DNA of 64,000 nt from Brumimicrobium mesophilum. GTDB taxonomy: Bacteria > Bacteroidota > Bacteroidia > Flavobacteriales_D > Crocinitomicaceae. A model generated the notes under the pieces. That model saw only the letters and a list, made by a program, of their open reading frames with translations, ran no database searches and was not told the origin of the DNA. Below, one piece after another: positions 47,336 to 55,878 of the stretch; within the stretch, counting starts at the first letter, position 1, and each line of letters opens with the position of its first letter. The position numbers were made by a program, and so were the translations under genes. The stretch is from contig NZ_PVSS01000011.1 of NCBI RefSeq assembly GCF_003025005.1, forward strand, positions 62,001-126,000, given 5' to 3'.

Positions 47336-49168
47336 ATGACATTAACAACATTAGACTACGGAATAATTATTTTCATTTTTCTTGCAGTAATTGCGATTGG
47401 AGTAGTGGTTTCAAAAAAATCAGGTAAGAATAGCACGGAGTTCTTTTTGTCGGGTAGAAATATGCCTTGGTGGTTGCTTGGGTTTTCAATGGTTGCAACA
47501 ACTTTCTCAACAGATACTCCTAATCTTGTAACAGATATCGTAAGAAATGATGGTGTTTCTGGAAACTGGGTTTGGTGGGCTTTTTTAATTACAGGGTTAC
47601 TTACCGTGTTTGTTTATGCGAAATTGTGGAGAAGATCCAATGTGGAAACCGATATGGAGTTTTATGAATTACGCTACGGTGGAGCTCCTGCAAAATTCTT
47701 ACGTGGGTTTAGATCAATATATTTAGGATTGGCGTTTAATGTTCTAGCAATGGCTGCTGTAACTCTAGCTGCAATCAAAATAGGACAAGTTATGCTTGGA
47801 CTTTCTTCTTATGAGGTTGTTGGAATAGCTGGAACAATCACTGTTTTATTTAGTGCAATTGGAGGATTTCGTGGTGTTATTTATTCAGATTTCTTATTGT
47901 TTTTTGTAGCTATGGCTGGGTCAATCGGAGCTGCATATTATTTGGTTAACTTACCAGAAGTTGGTGGTTTGACAGAGTTGATTACCCATGAAAATGTAAG
48001 AGATAAAATTGATTTAGTTCCAAAGTGGAGCGACAAAGAAAAATTTATTAGTCTACTTATTATTCCTTTGGCAGTACAGTGGTGGAGTTCTTGGTTTCCT
48101 GGTGCAGAACCTGGAGGAGGAGGCTATATTGCTCAAAGAATGTTAGCCGCTAAAAATGAAAATCACGCTGTCGGAGCAACTTTCTTTTTTAATGTAATGC
48201 ATTATGCATTGCGTCCTTGGCCTTGGATTATCGTGGCTTTGGCTTCCTTGGTTATCTTCCCGGATATTGCAAGTATTCAAGCAGCCTTTCCGAATGTTGA
48301 AGAAAGTAAATTGGGTCAAGATTTGGCTTATTCTGCAATGCTAACAATGTTGCCTGCTGGATTGTTAGGATTGGTTTTAGCCTCGTTAGGTGCTGCGTAT
48401 ATGTCAACGATCTCTACACATTTGAATTGGGGTTCGTCTTACATTGTGAATGACTTTTATAAACAACATGTTAATAAAAATGCTTCTGAAAAAGAATTGG
48501 TAAGGGTTGGACGTGGTTCCACAGTTCTGCTATTTGTTGTTAGTGCTATTTTTGCACTACTTTTAAATAATGCAATGCAACTCTTCGATATTATTATCAT
48601 GTTTGGAGCAGGTACAGGACTAGTTTTTATCTTGCGTTGGTTTTGGTCGAGAATAAATGCTTGGAGTGAAATTACAGCAATGTTTGTTTCAGGAATCATT
48701 TCAGTTTTACTCAACTTTACTGCCTTAGGGCCATATTTATTTGGAGGAAACTCAATTGAAGGAAATTTCCAGGAAGGTGTCTTTGAAGGATGGTTACAAT
48801 ATCCTTTTGTTGTATTAGTGACAACAATCTGTTGGTTAATTGCTACATTTTTAACGCCAAAAGAAGATAAGAAAGTTCTGTTTACTTTTTATCAAAAAAC
48901 ACAGCCAGGAGGTCCAGGTTGGAAAAAAGTAATTGAACAAGCCGAAAATGAAAACGTGAACATCATCACTTCCAAAGAAAAATGGTCAGTTCCAACGGGG
49001 ATTCTTGCCGTTATAGCCGGAACAATTATGGTTTATGGCTGTTTATTCACAACAGGGAAAATAATTTATGGAGAATATGGAAATGCAATGATTTTCTTCT
49101 CCATCACATTGGTTTCAGGAATTGTCCTATTGTATTTATGGAGAAAAATTAAGGGGAAAGCCTTCTAG
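47336..49168 (+). CDS. Sodium:solute symporter (SLC5/SSS family)
   Basis: A 610-residue inner-membrane transporter with about 14-15 hydrophobic helices. I start at the ATG at 47336 (MTLTTLDYGIIIFIFLAVI) rather than an upstream in-frame TTG, because the first helix then sits at the N-terminus. Family features include FFLSGRNMPWWLLGFSMVATTFSTDTP and the signature region GFRGVIYSDFLLFFVAM. It couples Na+ entry to uptake of a solute, possibly a sugar or carboxylate; the substrate cannot be told. It is not linked to any catabolic gene. Confidence 0.9.
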   Translation: MTLTTLDYGIIIFIFLAVIAIGVVVSKKSGKNSTEFFLSGRNMPWWLLGFSMVATTFSTDTPNLVTDIVRNDGVSGNWVWWAFLITGLLTVFVYAKLWRRSNVETDMEFYELRYGGAPAKFLRGFRSIYLGLAFNVLAMAAVTLAAIKIGQVMLGLSSYEVVGIAGTITVLFSAIGGFRGVIYSDFLLFFVAMAGSIGAAYYLVNLPEVGGLTELITHENVRDKIDLVPKWSDKEKFISLLIIPLAVQWWSSWFPGAEPGGGGYIAQRMLAAKNENHAVGATFFFNVMHYALRPWPWIIVALASLVIFPDIASIQAAFPNVEESKLGQDLAYSAMLTMLPAGLLGLVLASLGAAYMSTISTHLNWGSSYIVNDFYKQHVNKNASEKELVRVGRGSTVLLFVVSAIFALLLNNAMQLFDIIIMFGAGTGLVFILRWFWSRINAWSEITAMFVSGIISVLLNFTALGPYLFGGNSIEGNFQEGVFEGWLQYPFVVLVTTICWLIATFLTPKEDKKVLFTFYQKTQPGGPGWKKVIEQAENENVNIITSKEKWSVPTGILAVIAGTIMVYGCLFTTGKIIYGEYGNAMIFFSITLVSGIVLLYLWRKIKGKAF

Positions 49169-49296
49169 ATAATGATTGATTACAAATGTTTAATGTTGAA
49201 CCTGGGTTGCGCTGGATGCTTTTTCTAATTTTAAAAACTCAATTTTACACAGTTGAAATTCAACATCAAATTGCGTTAAATCTTAATCATTACTAA

Positions 49297-50217
49297 TCAT
49301 TTCTCCTCATTCTTATCATAAATGAAAATCAAAGCTTCTTCAATCGTTTTATGTTGGAATTCGAATCCTGTTTGAATAATTTTACTGTTATCCACTCTTA
49401 CACCTTCTAAAACAAGAGTTGACATTTCACCCAATGCAAGGTTTAGTGCAAAGCTAGGTACTTTAGGCAGCCAAAGTCTTTTGTCTAATTTTTTTGCAAC
49501 TGCCTTTGTAAGTTTCTCATTCGTAATATTTGAACTACAAGCATTGAAAGCACCATCTAATTGCTCGTTGACAGCATGAGTATATACTCTTGCGATATCT
49601 TTTAGGGTTAGCCATGGCATAATTTGTTCTCCAGAACCTAATGGAGTACCTACCCCTTTGATAATAGTAATAGATATTTTTGGAAGTGCTCCACCTTCTT
49701 CAGTTAAAACAACTCCGGTTCTAATTTTTGCTACCTTTTGTTGAGGCGAAAATAAATCTGCAACCTCTTCCCATCTTTTAACAACAGTTGAAAGAAAATC
49801 TGTTCCAAAGTCATCACTTTCCTTATGGAGTCTAATTTGATCTTCGTAGCCATAACAAGTAATTCCAGAAGCTGAAATATATTGAACCAAGGAAGGGATG
49901 TTCTGACTTATTTCATGCAAAAATTGTGTTGGCTTAATACGGGAATTAAAGATCACTTCTTTTCTCTTGTCTGTCCATCTTTTATCAGCTATACCTGCAC
50001 CCGCAAGATTGATAATTACATGAACACCTTTTATTCCTTCACGATCAATTTCTTTTTTCTTTGGATCCCAATGAAAATATGGAGCAGATGGATTTTCATC
50101 ACGTGTTAAAATACGTACTTCATGACCACATTTATTGAGTTCTTTTTGTACCTCTTGACCAATTAGCCCTGAACCACCAGCTATCAATACAATGCGCTTT
50201 ACCACTTTATTTACCAT
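49297..50217 (-). CDS. TIGR01777 family NAD-dependent epimerase-like protein
   Basis: A 306-residue protein of the short-chain dehydrogenase/epimerase fold. It has the nucleotide-binding motif IAGGSGLIGQEV and the family-typical HWDPKKKEID, INLAGAGIADKRWTDKRKEVIFNSRI and SASGITCYGYE. The C-terminal DUF1731 segment is SFALNLALGEMSTLVLEGVRV. This is the TIGR01777/SulA-like family (YfcH in E. coli), whose substrate is unknown. The gap on either side contains no other gene. Confidence 0.92.
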   Translation of the reverse strand: MVNKVVKRIVLIAGGSGLIGQEVQKELNKCGHEVRILTRDENPSAPYFHWDPKKKEIDREGIKGVHVIINLAGAGIADKRWTDKRKEVIFNSRIKPTQFLHEISQNIPSLVQYISASGITCYGYEDQIRLHKESDDFGTDFLSTVVKRWEEVADLFSPQQKVAKIRTGVVLTEEGGALPKISITIIKGVGTPLGSGEQIMPWLTLKDIARVYTHAVNEQLDGAFNACSSNITNEKLTKAVAKKLDKRLWLPKVPSFALNLALGEMSTLVLEGVRVDNSKIIQTGFEFQHKTIEEALIFIYDKNEEK

Positions 50218-50408
50218 TTCGATTTACTTCCAAATATTATTAAAAACAATCTTATCAACCTTCTGTTCAATCATAAATTACTGTTTAAAAAATTATTTTC
50301 AAATACAGTATTTCAATTCATTTCTGGAACATTGATACAAAATTACAATTAGTATTTCGTTTCTTCCTTATAATTGTCAAATGAATAGGTTATAAGATAG
50401 AACTTCTT

Positions 50409-50416
50409 TATTTTTG
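50409..50416 (+). promoter_or_regulatory. -7 element before the rhodanese-like gene
   Basis: TATTTTTG matches TAnnTTTG and ends 21 bases before the ATG at 50438. No TTG at the standard distance. Confidence 0.45.
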
Positions 50417-50437
50417 AATGAATAAAAAATTCCTCAC

Positions 50438-50812
50438 ATGAAAACTTTATTGTCTTTGTTGTTCGTATTTGTTTTTGTTTCCTCACAAGTTTTACTTGCT
50501 CAAAATTCGGTGGTTGAACGTCATGAAAGTGTTGGGGATATTGAATTCAAAGAAGCTTTAAAAACAGAAGAATATATTTTGTTAGATGTCAGAACAGTAG
50601 AGGAGTATCTATTGAATAATTTAGAACGCTCTAAATTAGTAGAATTCAATGGAGGAAATATGGATGGCACATTGTCTTCTATGCCTAAGGGTCATAAATA
50701 TTTAGTTTATAGCAATGAAGGTGTAAGAAGTAAAGTAGCCCTGAAAAGAATGAAAGAATTAGGGTTTTCTCATGTTTTGGAATTAGATAAGGGAATTAAA
50801 GAATGGAAATAA
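50438..50812 (+). CDS. Exported rhodanese-like protein lacking the active-site cysteine
   Basis: A 124-residue protein with a signal peptide (1-21, MKTLLSLLFVFVFVSSQVLLA) and a rhodanese fold (EYILLDVRTVEEYLLNN...). In active rhodaneses the strand after the fourth helix ends in a catalytic cysteine (pattern VYCxxGxRS). Here the text is LVYSNEGVRS with serine 92 at that position, so sulfurtransferase activity is unlikely. It may be a binding module. It lies 40 bases upstream of the carotenoid genes, on the same strand, so a shared transcript is possible; a functional link is not shown. Confidence 0.75.
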   Translation: MKTLLSLLFVFVFVSSQVLLAQNSVVERHESVGDIEFKEALKTEEYILLDVRTVEEYLLNNLERSKLVEFNGGNMDGTLSSMPKGHKYLVYSNEGVRSKVALKRMKELGFSHVLELDKGIKEWK

Positions 50813-50852
50813 ACCTTTTTGGTTATTTTTTGTTCTACTTTTTTAACAGGAG

Positions 50853-51506
50853 ATGAAAGAAAACTTACTATTTCAAAAAATACTGAAACATAAATCACTA
50901 ATACTAATTTTGGTCTTGGTGATTTTTTATACTGTCGGTATTATAGGATTGACCTCTTCTTATAGAGATGATTTTCTGCCATTATCTTTCATGAATTTAA
51001 TGATTTCTTTTGTGGTTCTACTGATCGCATCGAAAAATAAAAGTCTCCGTTTTTATGCCTTCGTATTTATAGGTTTTTCTATTGGAATGATTGCTGAATG
51101 GCTTGGTGTTCATACTGGTCTTTTATTCGGAAATTACGTTTACGGAACAAATCTGGGTCCTTTATGGTACGGTGTTCCTTTAATCATTGGAATTAATTGG
51201 GTAATGCTTACCATTATTTCTGGTTCAATTGCTGAAAGAATAAAAATTCATTGGTCTTTAAAAGCAATTATTGGAACATTTTTAATGCTAATTTTGGATT
51301 TGTTGATTGAGCCAGTTGCCATCCAAAGTGATTATTGGACGTGGAGTGGAGATATCCCCTTTTCTAACTTTGTGGGTTGGTTTTTAATTGCATTGGTGAT
51401 TCAATTGGTGTATTTTGCGATGAATTTAGGGGAGAAAAATAAGGTTGCAACTTTTTTATATTTCTTACAGATTGTCTTTTTTCTAATATTAAATATTGTT
51501 TTGTAA
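50853..51506 (+). CDS. Carotenoid biosynthesis membrane protein, CruF-like (DUF422)
   Basis: A 217-residue polytopic membrane protein with about six or seven hydrophobic helices. Diagnostic text: FIGFSIGMIAEWLGVHTGLLFGNYVYG, LGPLWYGVPLIIGINWVMLT and LLIEPVAIQSDYWTWSGDIPFSNFVGWF, which match the DUF422/CruF family. CruF hydrates the psi end of acyclic or monocyclic carotenoids (1',2'-hydratase). The next two genes follow with a 1-base and a 4-base overlap, so the three are an operon. Confidence 0.82.
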   Translation: MKENLLFQKILKHKSLILILVLVIFYTVGIIGLTSSYRDDFLPLSFMNLMISFVVLLIASKNKSLRFYAFVFIGFSIGMIAEWLGVHTGLLFGNYVYGTNLGPLWYGVPLIIGINWVMLTIISGSIAERIKIHWSLKAIIGTFLMLILDLLIEPVAIQSDYWTWSGDIPFSNFVGWFLIALVIQLVYFAMNLGEKNKVATFLYFLQIVFFLILNIVL

Positions 51507-51985
51507 TGCATTTGTGGGGTCCATTGGTTTTGATACTAACATTTATTTTAACTGAGTTCAGTGCTTGGTTTAATCATAAATATATTATGCATGGTTTCTT
51601 GTGGAAATTTCATAAAGATCATCATCAACCGGAACCTGGTCCATTTGAAAAGAATGATATTTTCTTTTTGATTTATGCAATTCCATCTTGGTTGTTAATC
51701 ATGTTGGGGTTTATGTATGAAGGATATTTTTTTGTTTGGGTTGGATTTGGAATTGCAGCATACGGTTTGGCGTATTTCCTTTTTCATGATGTATTTATTC
51801 ATAGAAGGTTCAAATTCATGGATAAGTTGGATGGGCCCTATTTAATGGCCATCAGAAAAGCCCATAAAGTTCACCACAAAGAACGAGGAAAAAAAGATGG
51901 TTCATGTTTTGGAATGTTGATTGTTCCTATGAAGTATTATCATGAATCACGAAAGGCATATAATCTTAAAACCAATAAAAAATGA
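51506..51985 (+). CDS. crtZ: Beta-carotene hydroxylase
   Basis: A 159-residue membrane di-iron hydroxylase that adds a 3-hydroxyl to beta-ionone rings, making zeaxanthin-type xanthophylls. The histidine boxes are visible: HKYIMHGFLWKFHKDHH, HDVFIHRR and AHKVHHKE. The family length of about 160 residues fits. Its ATG overlaps the CruF-like stop (TAATG) and its end overlaps the cyclase gene (ATGA). Substrate preference is inferred from the family. Confidence 0.9.
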   Translation: MHLWGPLVLILTFILTEFSAWFNHKYIMHGFLWKFHKDHHQPEPGPFEKNDIFFLIYAIPSWLLIMLGFMYEGYFFVWVGFGIAAYGLAYFLFHDVFIHRRFKFMDKLDGPYLMAIRKAHKVHHKERGKKDGSCFGMLIVPMKYYHESRKAYNLKTNKK

Positions 51986-52680
51986 GTTTATATCTGTGGA
52001 TTAATGTCTTGAGTATTGCTGGGCCATTGCTACTTTCTTTTGATAAAAAAGTTCACTTTTATACCCATTGGAAAACATTGATTCCAGCAATTTTAGTCAT
52101 CGGAAGTGTTTTTGTAGCATGGGATATCTTCTTTACTGAAATCGGTGTTTGGGGCTTTAATCCAGATTATTTAGGTGGAATTACATTCTTCAATTTACCA
52201 TTAGAAGAAGTTCTGTTTTTCTTTGCAATTCCTTATGCTTGTGTGTTTATTTACGAGGTTGTTAAGGCTTATTTCCCCAAATTCAGACCAGCTAAATTTT
52301 CTTACTTCTTTTCCTTGATTTTTACAATTGTATGTGTCATTTTAGCAATAATTCATTACGATAATTGGTATACAGCAGTTGCTTTATTTGGAGCAGGACT
52401 TTTAAATTGGATAATATATTTTGGATATACACCAAAATGGTATCCTAATTTTATAGTTGCTTTTATGATAACTCAAGTTCCGTTTTTGATAGTAAATGGA
52501 ATTTTAACTGGGGTAGCTACAGAAAACCCTGTGGTTTGGTATAATCCTGAAGAAATTATGGGTTTTCGTGTACTTTCAATTCCGATTGAGGATGTTTTCT
52601 ATAACTTCTTTATGTTGTTTTCGATTGTAATCGTTCATGAATTTTTAAAGTTAAAATGGAACAAAATAAAAAGTACGTAG
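51982..52680 (+). CDS. Lycopene cyclase, CrtYcd type
   Basis: A 232-residue membrane protein with two tandem lycopene-cyclase domains. Each has the short acidic motif (PLEEVLFFFAIPYACVFIYE in the first; IPIEDVFYNFFMLFSIVIVHE in the second). It cyclises psi ends of lycopene to beta rings; this heterodimer-type cyclase is fused in many Bacteroidetes. It is the last gene of the carotenoid operon and ends inside a terminator stem. Phytoene synthase and desaturase must lie elsewhere. Confidence 0.9.
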   Translation: MSLYLWINVLSIAGPLLLSFDKKVHFYTHWKTLIPAILVIGSVFVAWDIFFTEIGVWGFNPDYLGGITFFNLPLEEVLFFFAIPYACVFIYEVVKAYFPKFRPAKFSYFFSLIFTIVCVILAIIHYDNWYTAVALFGAGLLNWIIYFGYTPKWYPNFIVAFMITQVPFLIVNGILTGVATENPVVWYNPEEIMGFRVLSIPIEDVFYNFFMLFSIVIVHEFLKLKWNKIKST

Positions 52681-52699
52681 CGCAAAGCCACGTACTTTT
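52669..52699 (+). terminator. Terminator of carotenoid operon
   Basis: AAAAGTACGT (52669-52678) pairs perfectly with ACGTACTTTT (52690-52699). The stem contains the stop codon region of the cyclase gene. The T tail is short (TTTTATG). Confidence 0.65.
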
Positions 52700-52825
52700 A
52701 TGAAACCTAACCAAACCTATTTTGGATTGCATACCGTTTTTGATTTAGGTGGTAAGCTATGGGTTCGCTTTTATACAAACCTAAGGTTAAATAGCAAGAG
52801 GTTTTATTCGTTTTATTATTCAGCC

Positions 52826-53146
52826 CTAACTTAATGTAACTGCATTCTTAACCTCAATTGAAGTAAAAGATCTTGATACTCCTGTTTTTGATAAATAATT
52901 TCTTGTAACAAGTTTTCCTGTTATGGCAATCTGAGTTCCTTTTTTACCTGATTTAGCAATATAATTTGCCGTTGGTCCCCATGCATGAATATTATGCCAA
53001 AAGGTTTTATCTTGTTTTTCTCCATTTTTGTCCACATATCTTTCGTTCGTGGCCAAGGTGAAACGTACTTTTTTTGCTCCACTTTCAAAATTTGTTATTT
53101 CTGGATCGATTCCTATATTTCCGATTAATTGAACTTGATTTCTCAT
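52826..53146 (-). CDS. Single-stranded DNA-binding protein, tail-less (copy 1)
   Basis: A 106-residue SSB family protein consisting of one OB fold (MRNQVQLIGNIGIDPEITNF, VRFTLATNERY, KTFWHNIHAWG, GTQIAITGKLVTRNY, SIEVKNAVTLS). It ends at the last strand of the OB fold. It lacks the glycine-rich linker and the acidic C-terminal tip (DDDIPF-type) through which canonical SSB recruits repair and replication proteins. It is the most downstream of three consecutive minus-strand ssb genes. A specialised role, or one for another partner, is likely. Confidence 0.88.
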   Translation of the reverse strand: MRNQVQLIGNIGIDPEITNFESGAKKVRFTLATNERYVDKNGEKQDKTFWHNIHAWGPTANYIAKSGKKGTQIAITGKLVTRNYLSKTGVSRSFTSIEVKNAVTLS

Positions 53147-53221
53147 GATTTCTTTTTTTATATCCGATAATTGTCGGAGGATTAATATTTATTCACTTAA
53201 GATTTGGAGTTAATAATTGAT

Positions 53222-53548
53222 TTACAAAATCACCAAATCATTGATTTCTATTTCTGTATAAGATTGTCGCTTGCCGTTCGAATTGTAAAAACGAGATCGT
53301 AATCTTCCTTCGATTGCTAGGGCTTGACCTTTTGATCCCAATTGTTCTAAAATAGGAACCCATTTGCCCCAAGCGGTTACTTTATGCCAGTTTTTTGTGT
53401 CTTTTGTGTTTCCTTCATCATCCAGGTAGGTTTCTTTCGTAGATAATGAAAAGCGAGCTATTCTTTTGCCTCCATCCATTTCTACAAATTTTGGGTCAGA
53501 TGACATTTGACCAATTAAATTTACGTGATTCATTTGCTGTACTCTCAT
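53222..53548 (-). CDS. Single-stranded DNA-binding protein, tail-less (copy 2)
   Basis: A 108-residue single OB-fold SSB (HVNLIGQMSSDPKFVEM, RIARFSLSTKETYLDD, KNWHKVTAWGKW, QALAIEGRLRSRFY, EIEINDLVIL). An alternative start at an internal ATG (53533) would remove five residues and fits copies 1 and 3 better. Like its neighbours it stops at the OB fold without a linker or acidic tail. It is 75 bases downstream of the next copy's start region and clearly diverged from it in sequence, so duplication is not recent. Confidence 0.86.
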   Translation of the reverse strand: MRVQQMNHVNLIGQMSSDPKFVEMDGGKRIARFSLSTKETYLDDEGNTKDTKNWHKVTAWGKWVPILEQLGSKGQALAIEGRLRSRFYNSNGKRQSYTEIEINDLVIL

Positions 53549-53640
53549 GATATTATGTGTTTAGGATTTATACTTGTTTTCAATCTTTGTGTTAAAGAGT
53601 GCCCGCTTTTAGTTTCGGACACTCCTATCCAACTGTTTTC

Positions 53641-54003
53641 TTATTTCTTACCTGATTTTGTTTCATCTTTATCGCGGTTCAATACCATGAATTCACGCAT
53701 CGAAATTTCGGTTTTATAGCGTTTTTCACCTTCTTTCGTTTCATAAGAATCGTTGACTAACTTTCCTTCTAAAACAACTTCTGACCCTTTCTTAAGTAAT
53801 TGGCCACAAAGTTCTGCAGCTTTTCCCCAGGCAACTACATTATGCCATGTTGTATTTTTGATCCATTCACCGTTCTTATCTTTAAACGACTCGTTTGTGG
53901 CTAATCTAAAACGTGCTACCGAGTTTTTATCTCCGAATTGTGTGATCGCTGGATCTGCACCTAAATTCCCGATTAAACTAACTGTGTTTCTTAAATTGTT
54001 CAT
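53641..54003 (-). CDS. Single-stranded DNA-binding protein, tail-less (copy 3)
   Basis: A 120-residue SSB with one OB fold (NTVSLIGNLGADPAITQF, VARFRLATNESFKD, TTWHNVVAWGKAAE, GSEVVLEGKLVNDSY, EISMREFMVLNR) and a short basic C-terminus (RDKDETKSGKK) instead of an acidic tip. It is the first gene of the ssb triplet. A partial -7 element (CAACTTTG-like) lies about 70 bases upstream. The canonical, tailed SSB is expected elsewhere in the genome (not seen here). Confidence 0.87.
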   Translation of the reverse strand: MNNLRNTVSLIGNLGADPAITQFGDKNSVARFRLATNESFKDKNGEWIKNTTWHNVVAWGKAAELCGQLLKKGSEVVLEGKLVNDSYETKEGEKRYKTEISMREFMVLNRDKDETKSGKK

Positions 54004-54584
54004 GTCTGTAAATTTTAATTAATAATTGTTTGAATTTGTTACTAGACTGTCTCTCAGTCATCGACACTGCAAAGTTGGGGTGAGTTGCTATCTTTATATG
54101 GTTATTAACTAATTGTTGTCGAATGTCTTTCGTTTGTAAATGGTAGTAATCGGATAGAGAGCTTTAAATGCTATAAAATTCCTACTCAAGAAAATATAAA
54201 GTTTTTTCAAAAATAGTTTGGAAAGGATAGTCCAAGTTGAAATGCTAATCCGAAAACAATCGAAAATGATTTTTATTTAAACTGATGATAATTGGTTATT
54301 GTGATGGCTTTTCATCGAATTGGTCTGGTTTTGGTCGTGAATTTTTGATGTTTTAACGATGAAAAGGTGTTGTTTAGCGTTGTCAAATGTTAAAAAAATA
54401 TTTTTTTTTAGATTCAGTTGATTTTTTAACAATTGTACGAACCCTATGAATAACAAGGGATGCAGACCTTTTTAATTAAATAATATAAATTTAAAATGTT
54501 AAAAATTAAAATTATGTAACAAATGTTATGCATGCATAAGTAAAAACAGCATATATTTGCATCGAATTTAACTATGCATACATA
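54004..54584. other. Intergenic region between ssb triplet and T9SS paralogue array
   Basis: A 581-base AT-rich gap between divergent genes. It holds the palindrome and -7 element of the first T9SS cargo gene (separate entry) and a small hairpin GACTG-TCTCT-CAGTC near 54046-54060. No tRNA, coding frame or other repeat is supported. Confidence 0.5.
54526..54559 (+). promoter_or_regulatory. Palindrome and -7 element of the first T9SS cargo paralogue
   Basis: TTATGCATGCATAA (54526-54539) is a perfect 14-nt palindrome. Twelve bases later comes TATATTTG (54552-54559), a TAnnTTTG match, 25 bases before the ATG. The palindrome covers the -33 area, where no TTG is seen, suggesting an activator or repressor site. 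The ATGCAT word recurs at the start region (TATGCATACAT). Confidence 0.5.
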
Positions 54585-55592
54585 ATGAAACAAACTATTT
54601 TAATTTTACTTTTTGCGTTGATGATTGGTTCTGGTGCTAAGTCTCAGTATGAATTTACTACATCTTTTAGTGTTCAGGGTAACAAAACCATCGTAATCGA
54701 TTTGGTTACTACTGGAGTTCAAATAAATAATGCAGGGAGTTATCCATATAGTTGTCAATATGGTTACAACTATGATGTGAAATTTGATTATTCAATCAAG
54801 GCTTTCAATAGTAATGGAAACGAAGTAGGTTTTAATAATATCTATACTTTACAAGGTGTTTTCGAATGTGGCAATCACACTTCCTTTTTTCCGCTACCTA
54901 ATCATTTGGGCGCAGGAAGTGGGGTAACTACAGGTAATATTTGGACTAACCAGACAAATTGTAATACGGCTACAGTTGAAGATTTATTATGTGGTAATAT
55001 TGTATTTGAAGTTGAAATGCAAGGTTATAATGGTCCAAAATTTATCCCTTTAACTGGTCTCTCAACACTTCCGATCGAACTCATCACTTTCGACGCTTAC
55101 AAAAATGACCGTGTAGTTGAATTGGCTTGGAAAACAGCAAGTGAACTAAATAATGATTATTTCACTATAGAAAGATCAATTGATGGTTTGTCATGGGAGA
55201 ATCTCCAAATTGTTAGAGGAGCTGGAAATAGCTCAAGTGTAATTGATTATTCATGGATAGATTACTCTCCTTTTTCTGGAGTTTCATACTATAGATTAAA
55301 GCAAACTGATTACGACGGAACAACTGAAACATTCAATATTGTTTCTATTGACAAAAATGATGTTGAGGAATTACAGGCTTATCCTAATCCAGTTTCACAT
55401 TCGGTTACAGTAATAGGACTCCAAGATAGTGAGGTGTTACGAATTATGAATACAGTAGGCGTAGAAGTGACTGGAAATGTCATCGTATCCAATTCTCCAT
55501 CAAAGAAAACTTTCATCGATATGAGTCAGTTACCAAAAGGCATGTATTTTATTGTGAATGGTGACGAAAGTATAAGGGTGTTGAAGCAGTAA
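54585..55592 (+). CDS. T9SS-exported cargo protein, paralogue 1
   Basis: A 335-residue secreted protein: signal peptide (ends KSQ), a beta-rich N-terminal domain of about 150 residues with four conserved cysteines (SCQYGY, FECGN, TNCNT, LLCGN), a linker module STLPIELITFDAYKNDR, a fibronectin/Ig-like segment (VELAWKTASELNNDYFTIERS), and a C-terminal T9SS sorting domain (LQAYPNPVSHSVTV...GMYFIVNGDESIRVLKQ). The C-terminal half is nearly the same as in the next two genes while the N-terminal half is not. Surface-exposed through type IX secretion. Function of the N-terminal domain is unknown. Confidence 0.82.
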   Translation: MKQTILILLFALMIGSGAKSQYEFTTSFSVQGNKTIVIDLVTTGVQINNAGSYPYSCQYGYNYDVKFDYSIKAFNSNGNEVGFNNIYTLQGVFECGNHTSFFPLPNHLGAGSGVTTGNIWTNQTNCNTATVEDLLCGNIVFEVEMQGYNGPKFIPLTGLSTLPIELITFDAYKNDRVVELAWKTASELNNDYFTIERSIDGLSWENLQIVRGAGNSSSVIDYSWIDYSPFSGVSYYRLKQTDYDGTTETFNIVSIDKNDVEELQAYPNPVSHSVTVIGLQDSEVLRIMNTVGVEVTGNVIVSNSPSKKTFIDMSQLPKGMYFIVNGDESIRVLKQ

Positions 55593-55820
55593 TTTAACAA
55601 TTCACTTAAAATAATTTGATCAGAATATTCCTTTTCAGGTTAAAAAAAATAGTTTTTATCTAAATATTCGTCGATTAAACTTATTTGTTCGTCTATAGTA
55701 TGTGTCTGTTAATAATTTGTAATCTAAACAAAATGAGCTTTTTACGATTCCTTAAACTTCATTCGTCTACAATATTGATGTGTTCATCTGTTAAAAATAG
55801 CTGTTTGTCGTAAATTAATG

Positions 55821-55850
55821 TTGTTTTATTGAATTCTTAATGTAAATTTG
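55821..55850 (+). promoter_or_regulatory. Promoter of T9SS paralogue 2 (TTG-N19-TAAATTTG)
   Basis: TTG (55821-55823), exactly 19 bases, TAAATTTG (55843-55850), 28 bases before the ATG. The spacer is similar in sequence to that of paralogue 3. Confidence 0.8.
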
Positions 55851-55878
55851 TCCAACTATTTAAAAAATAATAAACAAA

